From: Cinnamomum chago | Taxonomy: Eukaryota; Streptophyta; Magnoliopsida; Laurales; Lauraceae | Assembly (NCBI GenBank): GCA_038049695.1 | Contig: CP142454.1 | Coordinates: 87,008,501 to 87,072,500 of the forward strand | DNA: 64,000 bases | Reading direction: 5' to 3' | Shown: positions 12,201 to 25,304 of the stretch, one piece after another | How positions within the stretch are numbered: position 1 is the first letter of the stretch | Layout: each line of letters begins with the position of its first letter | Translations under genes and position numbers: made by a program | Notes under the pieces: generated by a model | Database searches by the model: none | What the model saw: the letters and a program-made list of their open reading frames with translations, nothing else | Told to the model about the DNA's origin: nothing

Positions 12201-13925
12201 AATAGCGAAGCCAAGGAAACGAAAGAAATTTCTGGAATCTATCACTACTACTTTTATCTATCGCTGCTACACATTGGCGAGCACCATTGTGACATGTGTT
12301 TTCATTTTATTTTCTTTTTTGTTTTTTAATTGTTATCTTGAAAATATTCAAACTATCTAAAACGAGTCTCTATTAATTTATCTCCTATTGATATTTTCTC
12401 TAAATGCTCTCAAATGCTTCTTTTCTCTTAAATTTCACCACATATCCATCTCAGCATTCTTATCTCTGTCACAACCATATTTTAAATGTGTTGTGCCTTA
12501 ATTGGTTGGCTAGGGCCTATTTATCATTCTATGAATGTTTCATTATGAGAATGAAAAAAAAAAAAAAAAACCCTGCTCAACAGGTATTTCGAGAATCTAA
12601 AAGAGAGGAAAAGAAAATGTCTATCAAACAAGCTTTTCTTCATTCATTCATTATCAAAAAATAAAATAAAATAACAACATAATGATGCCACAGGCCCTAA
12701 TATTTTGCTTCATAGATCATACCTATGTCGTAATATTTTTCATTCAATCTTTTTGGCATACATTAAAACACAAATCACTCCAACAGTAAAAGTCCACATG
12801 CAACAATCCAACACTTTTTGGGCCTATTTCTTAACTATAATTCCTGACATAAATTCTAGAGGCTTGGATTTTTAGGACATAATGTTATTTCCAAATTCCT
12901 TGTTAATAATTTCTAAATTCCAACACATGAAAGGTCCTAATTGGCCTTTTGAGAATTCAGGAATTTTACCCTCTTTGCATTTTGGTGGAAGTCCTTAATG
13001 CTCAAGTCCAAAGGAGCATTTAAGAATTTCACCTTGTCTGAGAATTCATGAATTCCAAAGACACGAATTCCTTGGAATTCTAGTAAACGAATAGGGAGTA
13101 TCCTCAATCTTCCCATCTTCGCTATTCATAGAGCGAGAGAACAAGAAAAATCAAGAAATAAATAGTAAATAGCCTGTCACTGGGGCATCCATTATAAGTA
13201 TTGTAACAAATCAAGTCCACTGAACTTAAGAGCAACTTGAGCGGTTTTTCTTCAATTCTTTATTTTTTTTATTTCAAGAGATCGTCTTGAATGACTTGCT
13301 GCCAATAAAATTATAAAGTTAAAGAACATATTTTGAAATGCTTAAAAAAAACCTACATCTAAAAAAGAAAATTCTTTCTATCAAAACATTAAACACCACG
13401 GTGACAACTGAAATAAATAAATAAAACCAAGGAGCTCTTATCTAACAATGATTCAGTTTTTTTTTTTTTAAGTAGGCTGGATATTTCTTTATTAATCATA
13501 ATTATTACTCAGTTGAAAAAAGTAAATCATTACTTCCTAAATGGTTTGATAGCCCAAAATTAGATTGAAATCAAATGAACAAAGCAATTTAAAAGATTAA
13601 AAAAGTTTAAAACCATTAGAACAGCCAGTCAAACAGATCCAACCCATGCTTAGTACTGGATTCAGTCCAAGTAATATTAACTGCATTCGCTGACGAAGTC
13701 AAATCCGAATATATTTTCAGCTAGTACAGACTGATCTTTAGAATATGGTAAATCATGACCTTAAGATACCACAAGAAAATTTCAGAAAACACGTTTTCTA
13801 GAGGTAACTGCCAGCAGCTTATAGAGAACCACAATCAACCTACAGGATACTTCATTTGCTTGAAACAAATGGGTACATATTTACTTACAATGACTCCACC
13901 CAGCCAAGGGAAAACACACCAATAT
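9261..13925. other. Long spacer, no gene recognised
   Basis: AT-rich DNA with a CAG run near 10201 and poly-A and poly-T tracts. All open frames are short and lack recognisable domains. The 3' UTR of the minus-strand ELOF1 gene probably occupies the last few hundred bases. Confidence 0.4.
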
Positions 13926-15003
13926 TTAAGCTTCAGTAGCTTCATCTTCAAGGTTATTGACCCGTTCACATTCATCAATCCATTCGCTATATCTGTTCAG
14001 AGCAACGCCCTACTTAGAAACGATACACAAAATGAACATATATATATATATATAATAAATCAATACAGAGGCCGTCAGAGATAATTACTTACATGTCTAT
14101 AGGTTCAGATAAAGCTGCAATGAGAGCAAAGAAAAGTAATCAAATAAGGATACAACCAATATTAAAGCAGCAGGCCTGATTGAGTTGTTCAATTTTTAAT
14201 TTTTTTAAACGAGGTGTTCAAGTCTAACCAATATCTGCTCATCCTCAAGGCTTAAGCACTTTAACGAGTCTAATTAGGAGGAAAGAAGAGATTCCAATTT
14301 ATAAAGCAAAAAAACAATTGCAACAGGATTGCACATTGCTGCATCGCAAATTTGCAGCTGATTTTGTGGTTAGAATCTTAAGAGATGATATTTCCCATAG
14401 CACATAGGAATGGCCAAACATACCTGTGATTGTTGTGCTGAAATTCTCTTGGCAAATCCTGCATGTGGCTTCTCCAATCAAATTCTTCATATCACTGAAA
14501 GGAGTAACAGTATCCACTCAGTCACATACAAATGTAGATATGCACAGCCTATAATGCACTACTACGAACAATTCAGTAGCTACAAAAAAAATCCAAACAA
14601 ATACAATAGCTAAAAAGACTATACTAGCTGTAGCTGCTATGATACCCAGATACTTCAGAATAGGCAATGGATGTGTATCTGATACTACACTTTTTAAGTG
14701 TAAACTCTGTGTCCAGGCAATATCCAAGGCATGTTCTTACCACATCCATGCCATATCTAGGCATCATAGACTAGCTGCATAAACAATCCTAAATCCTGTA
14801 GAAATTCACTATACCATCAAGCTTAGGGCATTGAATAAAGTGCCAAGAGAAAGACAGGAAAGCCTCCAAGGCTCAGTAAGAAGTGCTTACATGCGGCACT
14901 CAACACTGCTTCCATGGTTGCAGAAGGGGCAGCTAAACACCGTATCGAGCTTATCCATCCGCTTCTTTGGAGGTGGCTTGGCTCTCGATTTCCGCTTCCC
15001 CAT
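13926..15003 (-). CDS. ELOF1: Transcription elongation factor 1 homolog (ELOF1), four exons
   Basis: The coding exons are 15003-14891, 14494-14424, 14114-14093 and 13992-13926. Every junction is GT-AG and the phases fit, giving 273 nt or 90 residues. The protein starts [20 protein letters not shown], a basic tail. The ELOF1 zinc ribbon follows (CPFC...C near residues 25-50, second pair CRIC). It continues [20 protein letters not shown] and ends in an acidic tail NLEDEATEA. Length and order match eukaryotic Elf1, a conserved RNA polymerase II elongation factor that binds the transcribing polymerase near downstream DNA. An AG acceptor 13 bp upstream of the ATG (15017-15019) shows that the 5' UTR is interrupted by an intron. 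Exon 3 is only 22 nt long. The gene appears intact. Confidence 0.93.
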
Positions 15004-17542
15004 GACTCAAGTCCTTCTGTATTCAATGGAAAAACAGTTAGTTTGCTAGCCAAGTCACCAACTGAAAAGATTAACTGAGTAGTGTTTCTATTGTACAAAC
15101 GACATCGAAAGGACCATAATTTCCAGATCTGAGATGTTCTTCAAAACGAACATGCCAAAGTGCACAAATGTCTAAGATCAGGACCATTCATCCGGTAGGG
15201 CCACCATGAACATGCCGAGGCCTAAGAATGGGCAGGCCCGTTCATCAGGTGAACAATTTTTCATGTAAATGATACTTATATTGCTCAGTACAGATATACT
15301 AGTTATTCATTAACTTTCAATTGTAGACACATATAATGAATGAACCAGCCTAATTTTTTCACAAACACAAATAATGTAGGCCTGCCTAAAATTGGCTTAG
15401 AACTTGCCTGTGGGCTACATAAGCACATGCTTGGAGAAGGCTCTTCTGATCAATTTTCACGCAAATATCCCTAGCACCACTCTAATTAAATTGAGCACAA
15501 TATGCAGTTGGATGGATAATGTAGACAATGAAAGACTAGGTAATGGCCTTTAACCCTACCCATTGAATACTAAGGAACAACAAATGCAAATCCGCTTTCT
15601 CATAAAAGTGTAACGGTTGCTTGTAAATTTCTTTAAAATACAAATTCCAAGAAAATCTGAAATTCTATTTACAGATGCGGTATGGGTGTCATGAGGATGA
15701 ATATGGAAAGAATAAGAGTTTCCATCTATTTGTTGAGAATGGGCCTACTCATTTAATACACATATTAATCAATTATGAAGGCTCAGAATGGGACTCTAGA
15801 AGAGGGCTTAAAAAATAGCGAAAGCCAACCAATTTTATATTAGCCCTAAAAATGTAGCCAATGACGAGCACACGACCCCATGGAGTAGACCATCAGCGCA
15901 CATGGCCCATTTTCGCCCTAACTTATAAGTATAAACCAAACACATTAACCCTATTTATTAAACCTAGTCTCATGCAAGCTCTTACAAGTTATAACAGTTT
16001 GAGAAAAATTGAGCCCATGATGTCAATGATCAGGTGAGCTACAGCCCATGTGGGGCTAACAATGATCTCATCTCTCTTGCAACACTCACCGGACTATATC
16101 TAATTCTGGATTCAACATTTTTAACATTTTTCTATTGCTTTTTCCACCCTTGCTCTTATGGCCTTAACATCTAAGACCATACGATGGGCACTCAAGCTAT
16201 TAAGGGGTATACCCCTCATCGATGTATAGAGCTTTTCATGCTCCCACCCAAAATGATTGACATGGACCTGTGGGCCCACTGTGGCCGTCACTTACATATG
16301 GGTGACTTACACTGCTCCGCAGCTCACTTGTGTCGGAATTTTTTTTCGCATCAACACAATTCCCAAATATCTACTTGAAAACCATCTTATAGGGCCCACC
16401 CAAAATCCCAAATGCATGCAAGTCACAATCTGTGGCAGGGATAGGGACTTCTGTGTGAGGATAATGGATGGCCAAACAATCAACATAATAAAGATAATCA
16501 CAATATATATGGATTTTTGAGGACCAAAAGGTCAACAGTAAAGAGGTATAAATGGGTGTTTCAATCCAACAATTTTTATTTATTTATTTATTTATTTTAA
16601 TATGAAAGTCATTTTTGGACAAGTCCAACTCATGTGGCAGGGTGTAGATTGGTCATATGTTGGCCCATGCAACCCCACAAGGTACTTCTCATACAGTTTT
16701 TACAATGGTTACAATTTTGCATACATAAAGAGTAACAGTGGGGGTAAAATAAAGAAGTTGAGTTCAAAAGCTATTTCATTAAACCAAATCTATGTTTATG
16801 CGAACCAAATAAAGACCTTAAAGAAAATGATAATCCTACCTCAAGCCCAAAGCCAAGTGCATGGCAATTGGTGAGTAGAAATCCCATCAAATCAAATATT
16901 TTTGCCATCTGATGCATTATGTGATATGTAACTGTAGCCCAACAATATAGAACATATATTTGTCCAGCCCACAATATCACTGTACCAGGAAAACTTCAGG
17001 ACATTTTTTACACTATATTATACATGCTAAGAAGAATTGTTTCAGCATTCAGGAGCCATCTGACACACACTCGGGTCGTATGGCATTAAAATTAAAGTAT
17101 CCAAATCAATGATAACGAAAGGCAGCAATTGAAATTATTTGATTGGTTTAATTTAATGTTGTCTATTTCATGGGATTAGATTAGAAGGCAAAAAATATGA
17201 CTATTAGGTTAATAATTGGCAGATGCCTGACTTACAACCCCCTTGTAACTATCAGGGCAAGTTAACTGCACCAACATGTCATGTGTTCACTATAAAAATG
17301 GTAATGACGAGTCATCAAGTACAGGTGGCCCCTGGCACAGATCTTAAAGTTGTTTTCTGCACCCTAAATTGCAAGTAGACCAGCTACTTCGGCCTAGGTT
17401 ACACGGGCTCTTTCATGTGAACCATGTACCCATGTCGGACGGGTCAATCTGACACAATAAGATGCGGATTCTTAATGGATTCTTTAGCGCTAACTTAAAC
17501 ATTGTGTTACAACCAATAAAATACTATGATGCCTCCCATCTC

Positions 17543-17543
17543 T

Positions 17544-17587
<44 letters not shown>
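17543..17587. repeat. (AG)n microsatellite
   Basis: About 22 uninterrupted AG dinucleotides. Confidence 0.95.
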
Positions 17588-17589
<2 letters not shown>

Positions 17590-19324
17590 ACCTGATACCA
17601 CATCATTATGGCCCATTGCAATTCTGAATTAAAATCTTCGTTTCTCCTTCTAAAAATGTCATTATTCATGTTAAAAATGGTAATGTCTCTTTAATATTAT
17701 AAATGCCACTAAATTATCAATCTCTCCTATTTTACTCACTCCATGAATGCCAAACAAACAGAGAAATCTCGCCAGCTTAGAATATGGCCCCATCCAAATA
17801 ACTCGGTTTCATCCATAGTGGAGTACTATTTTTACATCTTTCACATCATAAAATATGTTTAGCACGGGTGTCTTTCGCTGGTAAAATACTATGATGCCTA
17901 TTTTCTCTTAGAATCTTATAAATAGATATGATAATTACTTAATTGTTTAGAGTAAGACTCATGTATTATTTTCATGGTGTTACTTTTCATATTACTTCTA
18001 TTCAAAATAAATCATCATCATCATCAGCAACAGCAACAAAGCCCGCCCATCAATCTAGGGTCAGCCAAAACAATTCTACACTTCTACTCCAACTCAATAT
18101 AATAAAACAAAATAAAATGATAATAAAAAAAAACAAATGATAAATGAAATAATATTTTTTTATTTAAAACAATATATATTTAAACTTATTTGAAAATGTT
18201 AAACCAAATTTATAATTCCTATGTTTAAGATTTGCCAAATTAGATAGCTCCTAACAGAATCAAATTCCAGCACACGCGCCTATACTCATGCAACTTAGTT
18301 TTTGACAGTACAACCAGATATACATTTGATGAATGTATGATGCAAACAGTGATTAAAAGTCACATGTAGAGGGGCATGGTTCCACTAACTACTGTGACTT
18401 AAATCAACGCCATATGAGTTGACACCTTCTGAACATTGTTTTGGTAAGAAAGGAACTCTTTTTTCAATGTGAGGAAAAAATCTCATCCCAACTTCCTCAG
18501 GAGATGCAAAAAGGACCTAAATAAATCCAAAAAAACCATACAGATGTGTCATACCTAAAAACAATTAGGGAAAAAATATTTCCAAAAACCTAGTTAATAT
18601 TAAAATTTAGTATTAAGAGGGGGAAAACGTATACTGCTTGCAAACTAATTAATTGTATATCTGGACAGGAGGTACTCAAGAGTCCCAATTTGTAAATATG
18701 ATGCCCATGTTTGATCCAGAGTTATGATGCCAACATTGATTGACCATGCCCCATTTTCATAGTAGATCCCAGCCAATAGTTATTTGGCCCTTCCCTTCAT
18801 TGACTGCGGACGATTACTTATTTCTTATTTAATTGTTGATATAATGAAAGGTACACAACCCTTAACTTCAAGTATCCTGGTCATTGAAGAGGAAAACCAT
18901 AGTATAAACATTCAAGTGGATGACTGGTTCTTCCCTGCAGAAGAGAATTAATGCAGACGTATCCATCCACACCCATAATGAGAAATTATAACATGATAAA
19001 CGATGTAAGAGGGGAGAAATTGAGGAATTCGGCTCAAAGCCAAGCTCTCTCCAATTGATAGACTTCATCACCACGACCTTCAACTTTAACAAGAAAACAG
19101 GTATAAAAGCATTAAGAGATGCAAGTAGGGATTTGGTGTTAGAATGATATGGCCCATATGCAGATACAGGCCATGGGCCAAAAGTACCATCTAAAGACTA
19201 AAAAAGGAGGCCCAAGAAAACCAGCACAACCTCAATCGACTAAAAGGGTCCATTACTTAAAGATTTAATTCGACATATGTGAAAAACTGGCAGGCCTAAA
19301 CAACACATGCAAAATTGAGTTTAG

Positions 19325-19660
19325 TAGATATGAGACTGTTGAGATGGACGTGTGGTAAAACTTGGAAAGAATAAAAAATGAAAGCATTCGGAAGCATTTA
19401 GGGGTGGCATCAATAGATGATAAGTTAAGAGAGTCTCTTTTGAGATGGTTTGGATATGTCCAACGCAACACAATAACGAACCGATGAGGAAAAGTTTCTC
19501 TATGCAAGTTGATGCCAAAGAGGACATGGATGAAAGTAGCAAGGATAGTTCTAAAGATGTGCAACCTATCCGGACAATTTGGCCCAGGATAGACTGGAAT
19601 GGCGAAACAAAACTCATGTCGTTGACCTAGCATAGTTGACAAGGCTTTGATGATGATATG
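19325..19660 (+). mobile_element. RTE-type LINE 3' fragment
   Basis: The plus strand keeps the C-terminal end of a plant RTE-clade LINE polyprotein in broken frames. First comes an MRxLRWxCG-like piece (19327-19356), then HLGVASIDDKLRESLLRWFG (around 19397-19455). It closes with remnants of the usual 'RIDWNGE...' end and a TGATGATGATG-type tail at 19647-19660. This end signature is typical of RTE elements. The fragment is 5'-truncated and dead. Confidence 0.7.
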
Positions 19661-20848
19661 TGAAATAACGGTGTCATTGTCCTTTTTTTAGTTTTCTTGA
19701 ATATTAACTTGGATTAATCAAAGGCTTAACAATACAGAAGAGGTATACTGAGAAGCTACGAAAAATACCAAAAAATAAAATAAAATAATAAAGACCCAAA
19801 AAAGGAAGATCTAAGGGTGTCATTGTCATTTTACATGCCCAATTATTGTATTCTTCATATTTTAGGAAGTATTCACCTAGAGGATCCATTTGATTGTATT
19901 ACATTTTAAGTTCAATAAAGCATGTTGGTCAAAATCTCAAAGGGTCACATTAGAAGGTGTAGGCTTTAATTAAGCACCAAGATTGTGGCTACTAGCCTAC
20001 CACAAAGCATGCATAGGGTCCCCAATGAAGACAATAAATATAACTTCTTCCAATCTTGAGTTGGTGAAATTAACTCCCTAGTCCCTCCCTCCTGCCCTCC
20101 CACACTCGTGAAGACTCCTTGCATCTTTAATGCATGAATACTCCATTCACAAGAATTCAAGATGTGCATAAAGGTTCCAAATTGATCCACCCTCCATTAT
20201 ATGTCCACTATTGGGCTTACAGGCATTAGAAGCCCATCACAGTTGTTCGGGTTATCCAATCCATCTGGCCTATTATCTAGTTTCTTCTTAGATGTTACCT
20301 AAGTTCTAAGTTAACCAAACCCTTAAATTGATCCAATATCCGTGCGTTTAAATTTATAGAGGCAACCGCTTGATTGATTTGCCCTTTGTGGAGACTTGAT
20401 GGAAGTCTCTAATAAGATCTAGAAATAGAAATATTTATCGGCCACCCCTCTTTCTACACTCAAGATATAGCTTGAAGACATCGGTCTACAACTAAATGAG
20501 AGAAGAAGAGAGACAAAGGAGGGGCTAATAGTATGGACCAAAGTCTACCAAGTTTATATCACTCATAATGATAAACTAACCCAAATATGTATAGATGGCA
20601 AATATGGCTATTTTCTTTGATTTTGCTTAAGCGCACTCAAGTGGAGGTCAAGTTCTTTATAATGATAAACTTCCAGCTCCATCCGCTATCAAACAAAGGA
20701 GAAGAAATCAACAATAAATAGAGATGAACATCCTTCGCGTAAATTTGATCCAACAACGCTCTGATCATTTTCAGACACTCACACCAACAAAACCATTTCA
20801 GAAACGGACTAACATCTTGTCCATCTGAATCCTAATCAGGAAAAAAAA

Positions 20849-21026
20849 AAACCCTAGTTAAAACCCTAATTTCACATACTCATTTCAAACCAACACATGA
20901 TCCAGATATAAACGGAGAAAGAACTTGAATCGAACTATTCCATACATATCTCAACGATAATCAAAACCAGATCTTGCAAAACCCTAGCTAAAATTCCACA
21001 CCACAGGCTTAATTTCTGAAACCCTA
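20849..21026 (-). promoter_or_regulatory. Cluster of four telo-boxes in the ELOF1 5' region
   Basis: AAACCCTA occurs at 20849-20856, 20861-20868, 20979-20986 and 21019-21026, read TAGGGTTT in the inferred transcript direction. Telo-boxes are known near the starts of plant translation and transcription housekeeping genes, so they fit a broadly expressed elongation factor. They lie in the inferred 5' UTR or start of intron 1. Confidence 0.55.
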
Positions 21027-21264
21027 GAAAGAATAATGTTGAAATGAAAAGCTTCGTGGTTGAGATTTGCTAAGATCTATCAAAAGAAACAAGAAAGAAA
21101 GTAAAGATGAAGAAAGAGAAAGATCAGAGAGAGAGAGATTTCTGCAAACTACCAGCAAAAGCAGCAGCCGATCGAATCGAATCGAGAGGCGTAGAACTAT
21201 AACCTCGTCCACGGTTCCACAAATCGCGATTTCAGGGTCTGAATTCCCAGACCGCTCCGCTGCA

Positions 21265-21272
21265 TTTTATAG
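21265..21272 (-). promoter_or_regulatory. Putative TATA box of ELOF1
   Basis: Minus-strand CTATAAAA lies 30-35 bp upstream of a CT-rich leader-like stretch (21240-21070). That leader contains several possible GT donors, for example at 21151-21152. The leader composition, the telo-boxes behind it and the absence of any other minus-strand gene make it the best candidate promoter for ELOF1. It is inferred, not proven. Confidence 0.4.
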
Positions 21273-21636
21273 TTTCCAGAGGATCTTGTGTAAATTACGC
21301 AAATACCCCTGAAGGCGTTCCAGATATTTCAGACCGTACAAAATTGACTCTCATCCCCAAAAGATATTATCAGGTTCATGCATGACAATGAGACGTGCTG
21401 AAACGGCCCGTCCAACCCCTTCCAGGTCCAAAAGTAGAGGGCTTTTAAAAAAATTGACCCCAATGTGCTAGGTTGGGTTTGGACAATATATTTTAAAGTC
21501 CGGCCAAAATAAGATTAGGAACAGACAGAAATAACCTAGCCTGTTCAGGCTCAACACGCTGCAAAGGCTTTTAATAATAATTATTTATATATTATTGAAA
21601 CTGCTCCTTACTAATAACAAAAAACGACTAATTATG

Positions 21637-21735
21637 TTTTAACCGATCCTACATTACTTTAACTTGGCTCATATAGGATACTCATTCTCATTCATTTCTA
21701 TTGATTTTTTTATTTTCTACTATCACCAGCAAAAC
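21637..21735 (+). repeat. Left copy of a direct repeat flanking the 21.7-28.3 kb element stack
   Basis: About 95 bp starting ttttaaccgatcctacatta. It recurs in direct orientation at 28386-28470 with small indels. It is too long for a target-site duplication and suggests a local duplication around the insertion. Confidence 0.75.
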
Positions 21736-21741
21736 AAAAAA

Positions 21742-23468
21742 AGGGGGCATTAGGCGACAAGTCCCTGAACATGTCACTTTATTGTCTTACGTCCACAATC
21801 TTTTTTCATAGTGTGATAAGTCTTTTTTTCAAATTTGAAGACATAAGATGTTTAATTTACCCTTTCTTCAAAATCATATCTCATTATTAGTGAGATATGC
21901 CATTAATAATGGTCAACTATCATTTAATTAGCCAAGTAAATTTCAAAAGATCCAAATAAATTTCAAAAAATGTAAATAAATTTCAAAAAACGAAAATAAA
22001 ATAAAATAACCAAATAAATCCGAAAAATACAAATAAATTCGAAAGAACGCAAATAAAATTCAAAAAATGCAATAATTTCAAAAAACGCAATAAATTTCAA
22101 AAGAAGGCAGGGAAATTTAAAAAGACGCAAATAAATCTCAAAAGATCCAAATAAGTTTCAAAAAATATAAATAAATTTGAAAAGATGAAAATCAATTTAA
22201 AAAGACGCAAATAAATTTCAAAAGATCCAAATATATTTCAAAAAATATAAATAAATTTCAAAAGATGAAAATCAATTTCAAAAAGTGTAAATAAATTTCA
22301 AAGGATGCAAATAAAATTAAAAAACACAAATAAATTTTTAAAAAAATGCAAATACATTTGCCACAACTAAGATAACTCAATTTTTCAAATTTCAGAAAAA
22401 TTTGCCAAAAACTAAAGTGTTTTTGCTAAAATTCAGTTAAATTTATTTTTAAAAAATACAAATAAATTTTAAAAGAACAGCCTGAGTTTAGTTCAAAAAC
22501 TCAATTAAAATTTTCCAAATGGAGATAAACTTGTTAGAAAGTCAACTATATTTTTCGAAAACTAAAATAAATTTTCCAAAACTCAGATAGATTTGTTCAG
22601 AACTCGGATAAATTTATTTCAGAACTCAAATAAATTTGCCAAAAATTTAGATAGATTTGTTCAGAACTCAGATAAATTTTTCCAGAACTCAGATATATTT
22701 GTTCCGGAAGTCAGATAAATAGCCAAAAACTCATATAGATTTGTACAGAACTCAGATAAATTTGTCCAGAAGTCAGATAAATAGCCAAAAACTCAGATAG
22801 ATTTGTCCAAAACTCAAATAAATTTGACAAAAAATACAGAACTCAAATAAATTTGACTTTTGAAACTAGTCAGGCTTGACCTGACCTGGACCAACTCGGA
22901 ATCAAACCCAGCCCAAATCATTGTCTTCTTCCCCAACAGAATATGGGTTTCCTCTTCATGTTCTCTGCGACATTCTGGAACCAGAACCATAAACCTCTCC
23001 CGGTTTGCTTCTTCTTCCACAGCAACGGCGCGGCGTGGCAGTGGCGGCGGAGAACTTCCTTCTCCAACGACGCACAACGGCGACCTCGACGATCTGTTTT
23101 CTGTTCACGGCTGTTCACGGCAATGTGGGGCCCAGCCGGACACAAATCCCAAACCGTTGTCTGCTTCTTCTTCTGCAACCTTTTCTCTATGACAAAAGAA
23201 AACTCCGGCGATGGCACGTCCTGATTCTTCTTCCCAGGCAATGGCAGCGGATGGCGGCGATCACCAAGCGATTATTCCTTCTTCTTGTTGTGTTTGGACG
23301 CTGCAACATGACTCAAACAGAGCCGCCCCTTCTTCACTATTTTTCTGCAACACGAAGATCTTCTTTCTCTTAACGAGAGAACAGTAGCCCTCTAACAGAT
23401 CTATCGATCTTCGCATCTCTTCTTCTTCTCCGATCAACCCTCTGATACGAGTCTCCGGTACTGTGCAG
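21742..23468 (+). mobile_element. AT-repeat element copy 1, left part (possibly Mutator-like)
   Basis: It begins gggggcattaggcgacaag and is followed by ~20-bp degenerate units of the type caaataaatttcaaaagat (21925-22350), then units of the type ctcagataaatttgtccag (22550-22860). The same order of parts occurs at 48638-49760. A GC-richer stretch follows (22870-23460), then the hAT insertion. The element resumes at 28098 and seems to end near 28270, where the inverted complement of its start (tccctgaa) is found. Weak inverted ends and an acquired-looking core suggest a MULE-like, non-autonomous element, but no transposase is present. Confidence 0.5.
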
Positions 23469-24044
23469 TAGGGCTGCACAGAACCGGACCGCAGACCGGA
23501 CCGGACCACAAAACCGGACCGGACCGGACCAGACTTGTGGTCTTTATAGCACAAATCCGGTCCGGTCCAGGCCTTTTAAAAACTGGTCTGGACCGGACCG
23601 GACCGGATTATATTTTTTATTTTTTAATATAAAATTCCTAAGTCATGTGAACACTATTGCTCTCAGTGGTCTGTTCATCAAATCTCCAATCTACTGCTCT
23701 GTAGTCCAACCATCTCCTAGAAAGAGCTTCGTGAGTTCGTGTCATTTTGGAGCCAACGGCCAACGCCATCTCCGAGATTCCGACTGCGATTCCAAATCGG
23801 CAAATCGGCTAAGGAAAGGAGTAACTGAGTAAGGACTTCTCTCTCTCTCTCTCTCTCAGGCCTCAGCTCAAGTAAGGGTTAGGGTTTTTCCCCACAAATC
23901 CCCAATTTCTCCCCCGTCTTTGTTCCTTTCCCTTTTCTTTACCTCTTTCAGTTTTGAATTGTTGGTGGTTACTCTCACACAATGGCTTTCGATTTCACAA
24001 CCTGTGCCTAAAAAGATGGAGTCAGATTGTCTCTCCCAATGCAA

Positions 24045-24235
24045 ATCAGGAAGTGACAGGAACTGTGAAAGTTCCTCATGCGTCTCAGCCCCGTTGGGCT
24101 TTTGAGTGGATAGCTTTGTAGGGTGAGGCTATGGAATGACTTTTACCCATTGAGGGATTTGCTTCTAAACAGTAGGTCTTTAACAATCCTTGAGGTATAT
24201 TATCAGTTCCTACAGAAGATGGAGGGATGAGGTAT
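24045..24235 (+). other. Protein-like fragment of unknown origin inside the hAT
   Basis: Two plus-strand stretches look coding in composition: VPHASQPRWAFEWIA (near 24075) and, one frame away, RLWNDFYPLRDLLLNSRSLT followed by ILEVYYQFLQK (near 24127-24225). A stop and a frame change separate them. I do not recognise the family. It may be a second captured gene fragment or part of a spliced leader of the transposase transcript. Confidence 0.3.
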
Positions 24236-24772
24236 TGACGGTGAGAATAATGGAGCCTTTTGTGGTTAAATCATGTAGTGGTGAATGCTCAATTTCTGCA
24301 AACAATAAATTATCAGCAAATCAATATATTAAAACACTCCCTAGGAATGAAATCAGAGCCATGTAGACCACCACAATCTTTCGCCGTGCATCAAAGTCTT
24401 CACCTAGCTCCATTCTATGGAAATGTTGGACAAGCACAAATAAATCACTGATGCACATAATCAGTTTTTCCATCTGGTGCAGTCAGTTTTCTTTGAAAGT
24501 CCATGTATACATTAAATTGTCCCCTGCTGATTGGAGAGACAGTCCCCTCTGTATCTTTGGACACTTATTTGGGTTATCCTGAAACAAAGGTTACAATGGA
24601 TTTGCAGAGAGGCTACTGGTGAAATGTGGGCTTGACAAAATAGAGAGTCAGAGCACAAATATTGATCTCCAAGATGTTGACATACACTGTTTCCTTCAAT
24701 CTCCTACCGGCTACCAAGCAAGGTAGCTTTTACATGTAATTGGTTATCCCAAGCTTTTATGGGATGTTGCAC

Positions 24773-25019
24773 CTATAATGATTGAATAAACTCTATGATA
24801 AGATCCACCATTCTGGCATCATAGGCAGGTCCCTCCATTTGGAAGTGGCCAACACCTTCAAGTAAATGAATTTCAGCGCACCCTGCTGCAGATTGTAGCT
24901 TGTTCTCCAACTGCTTTACACTTGTGAAGCCATCTTTGGTACCCATAACCAAAAACAGAGCCTTAGTGCCTGAAACTTTCTTGCTAGACCTTAACGAGGA
25001 GCTTATTATTAAGGCATTT
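24773..25019 (-). pseudogene. Captured last exon of a host alpha/beta-hydrolase
   Basis: The minus strand reads openly for about 80 residues to a natural-looking stop at 24773-24775. It contains TKALFLVMGTKDGFTSVKQL, then an EGVGHFQMEGPAYDARMVDL stretch, and ends EFIQSL. The GHF-type His and the FLVMGTKDG strand-Asp loop are the end of an alpha/beta-hydrolase fold. No upstream exons are found. It lies wholly inside the hAT ends, antisense to the transposase, so it looks like a host gene fragment carried by the transposon. The open frame suggests recent capture. The exact parent gene is not identified. Confidence 0.6.
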
Positions 25020-25304
25020 TAATCCAGCCAGTCGTTTATATAGGAAGGCTCTGATGTTTACATGCCATACACGTTTGTATAATGAGGCTTACAGCCTGTA
25101 CAAAGCCTATATTTTAATCTTTTGTTCCCATGATTTCTAAGTTCATGTGATCGGTTTGATTTTTTTATTTTTTTTTGCAGAATGTATAATAAAACATGCC
25201 TCCTTTATTAATGTCTCTGATATGTTGTTCTGTTTCAGGCAAAGGTCTTCCACTTCTTTCCTTCTCTATTTATGTTCATAGACTTCTAGCAGGGGATTTC
25301 TAAA

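Larger units (their letters stand above)
15020..20800 (-). other. Probable long 5'-UTR intron of ELOF1, otherwise empty
   Basis: No second gene is visible between the ELOF1 acceptor at 15017-15019 and the promoter-like sequence near 21.2 kb. I infer that this is one intron of about 6 kb. It contains an (AG)n microsatellite at 17543-17587 and a LINE fragment near 19.3 kb. The rest is AT-rich spacer. An unrelated promoter is possible, because transcripts cannot be seen here. Confidence 0.4.

Noticed and set aside
18868-19092. Minus-strand 74-residue frame with a protein-like look
   Set aside because: No domain recognised, no splice context and no neighbouring exons; probably a repeat remnant.
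22814-23373. Several overlapping frames on both strands in a GC-richer stretch
   Set aside because: Overlap in many frames reflects base composition; no domain or splice pattern supports any of them.
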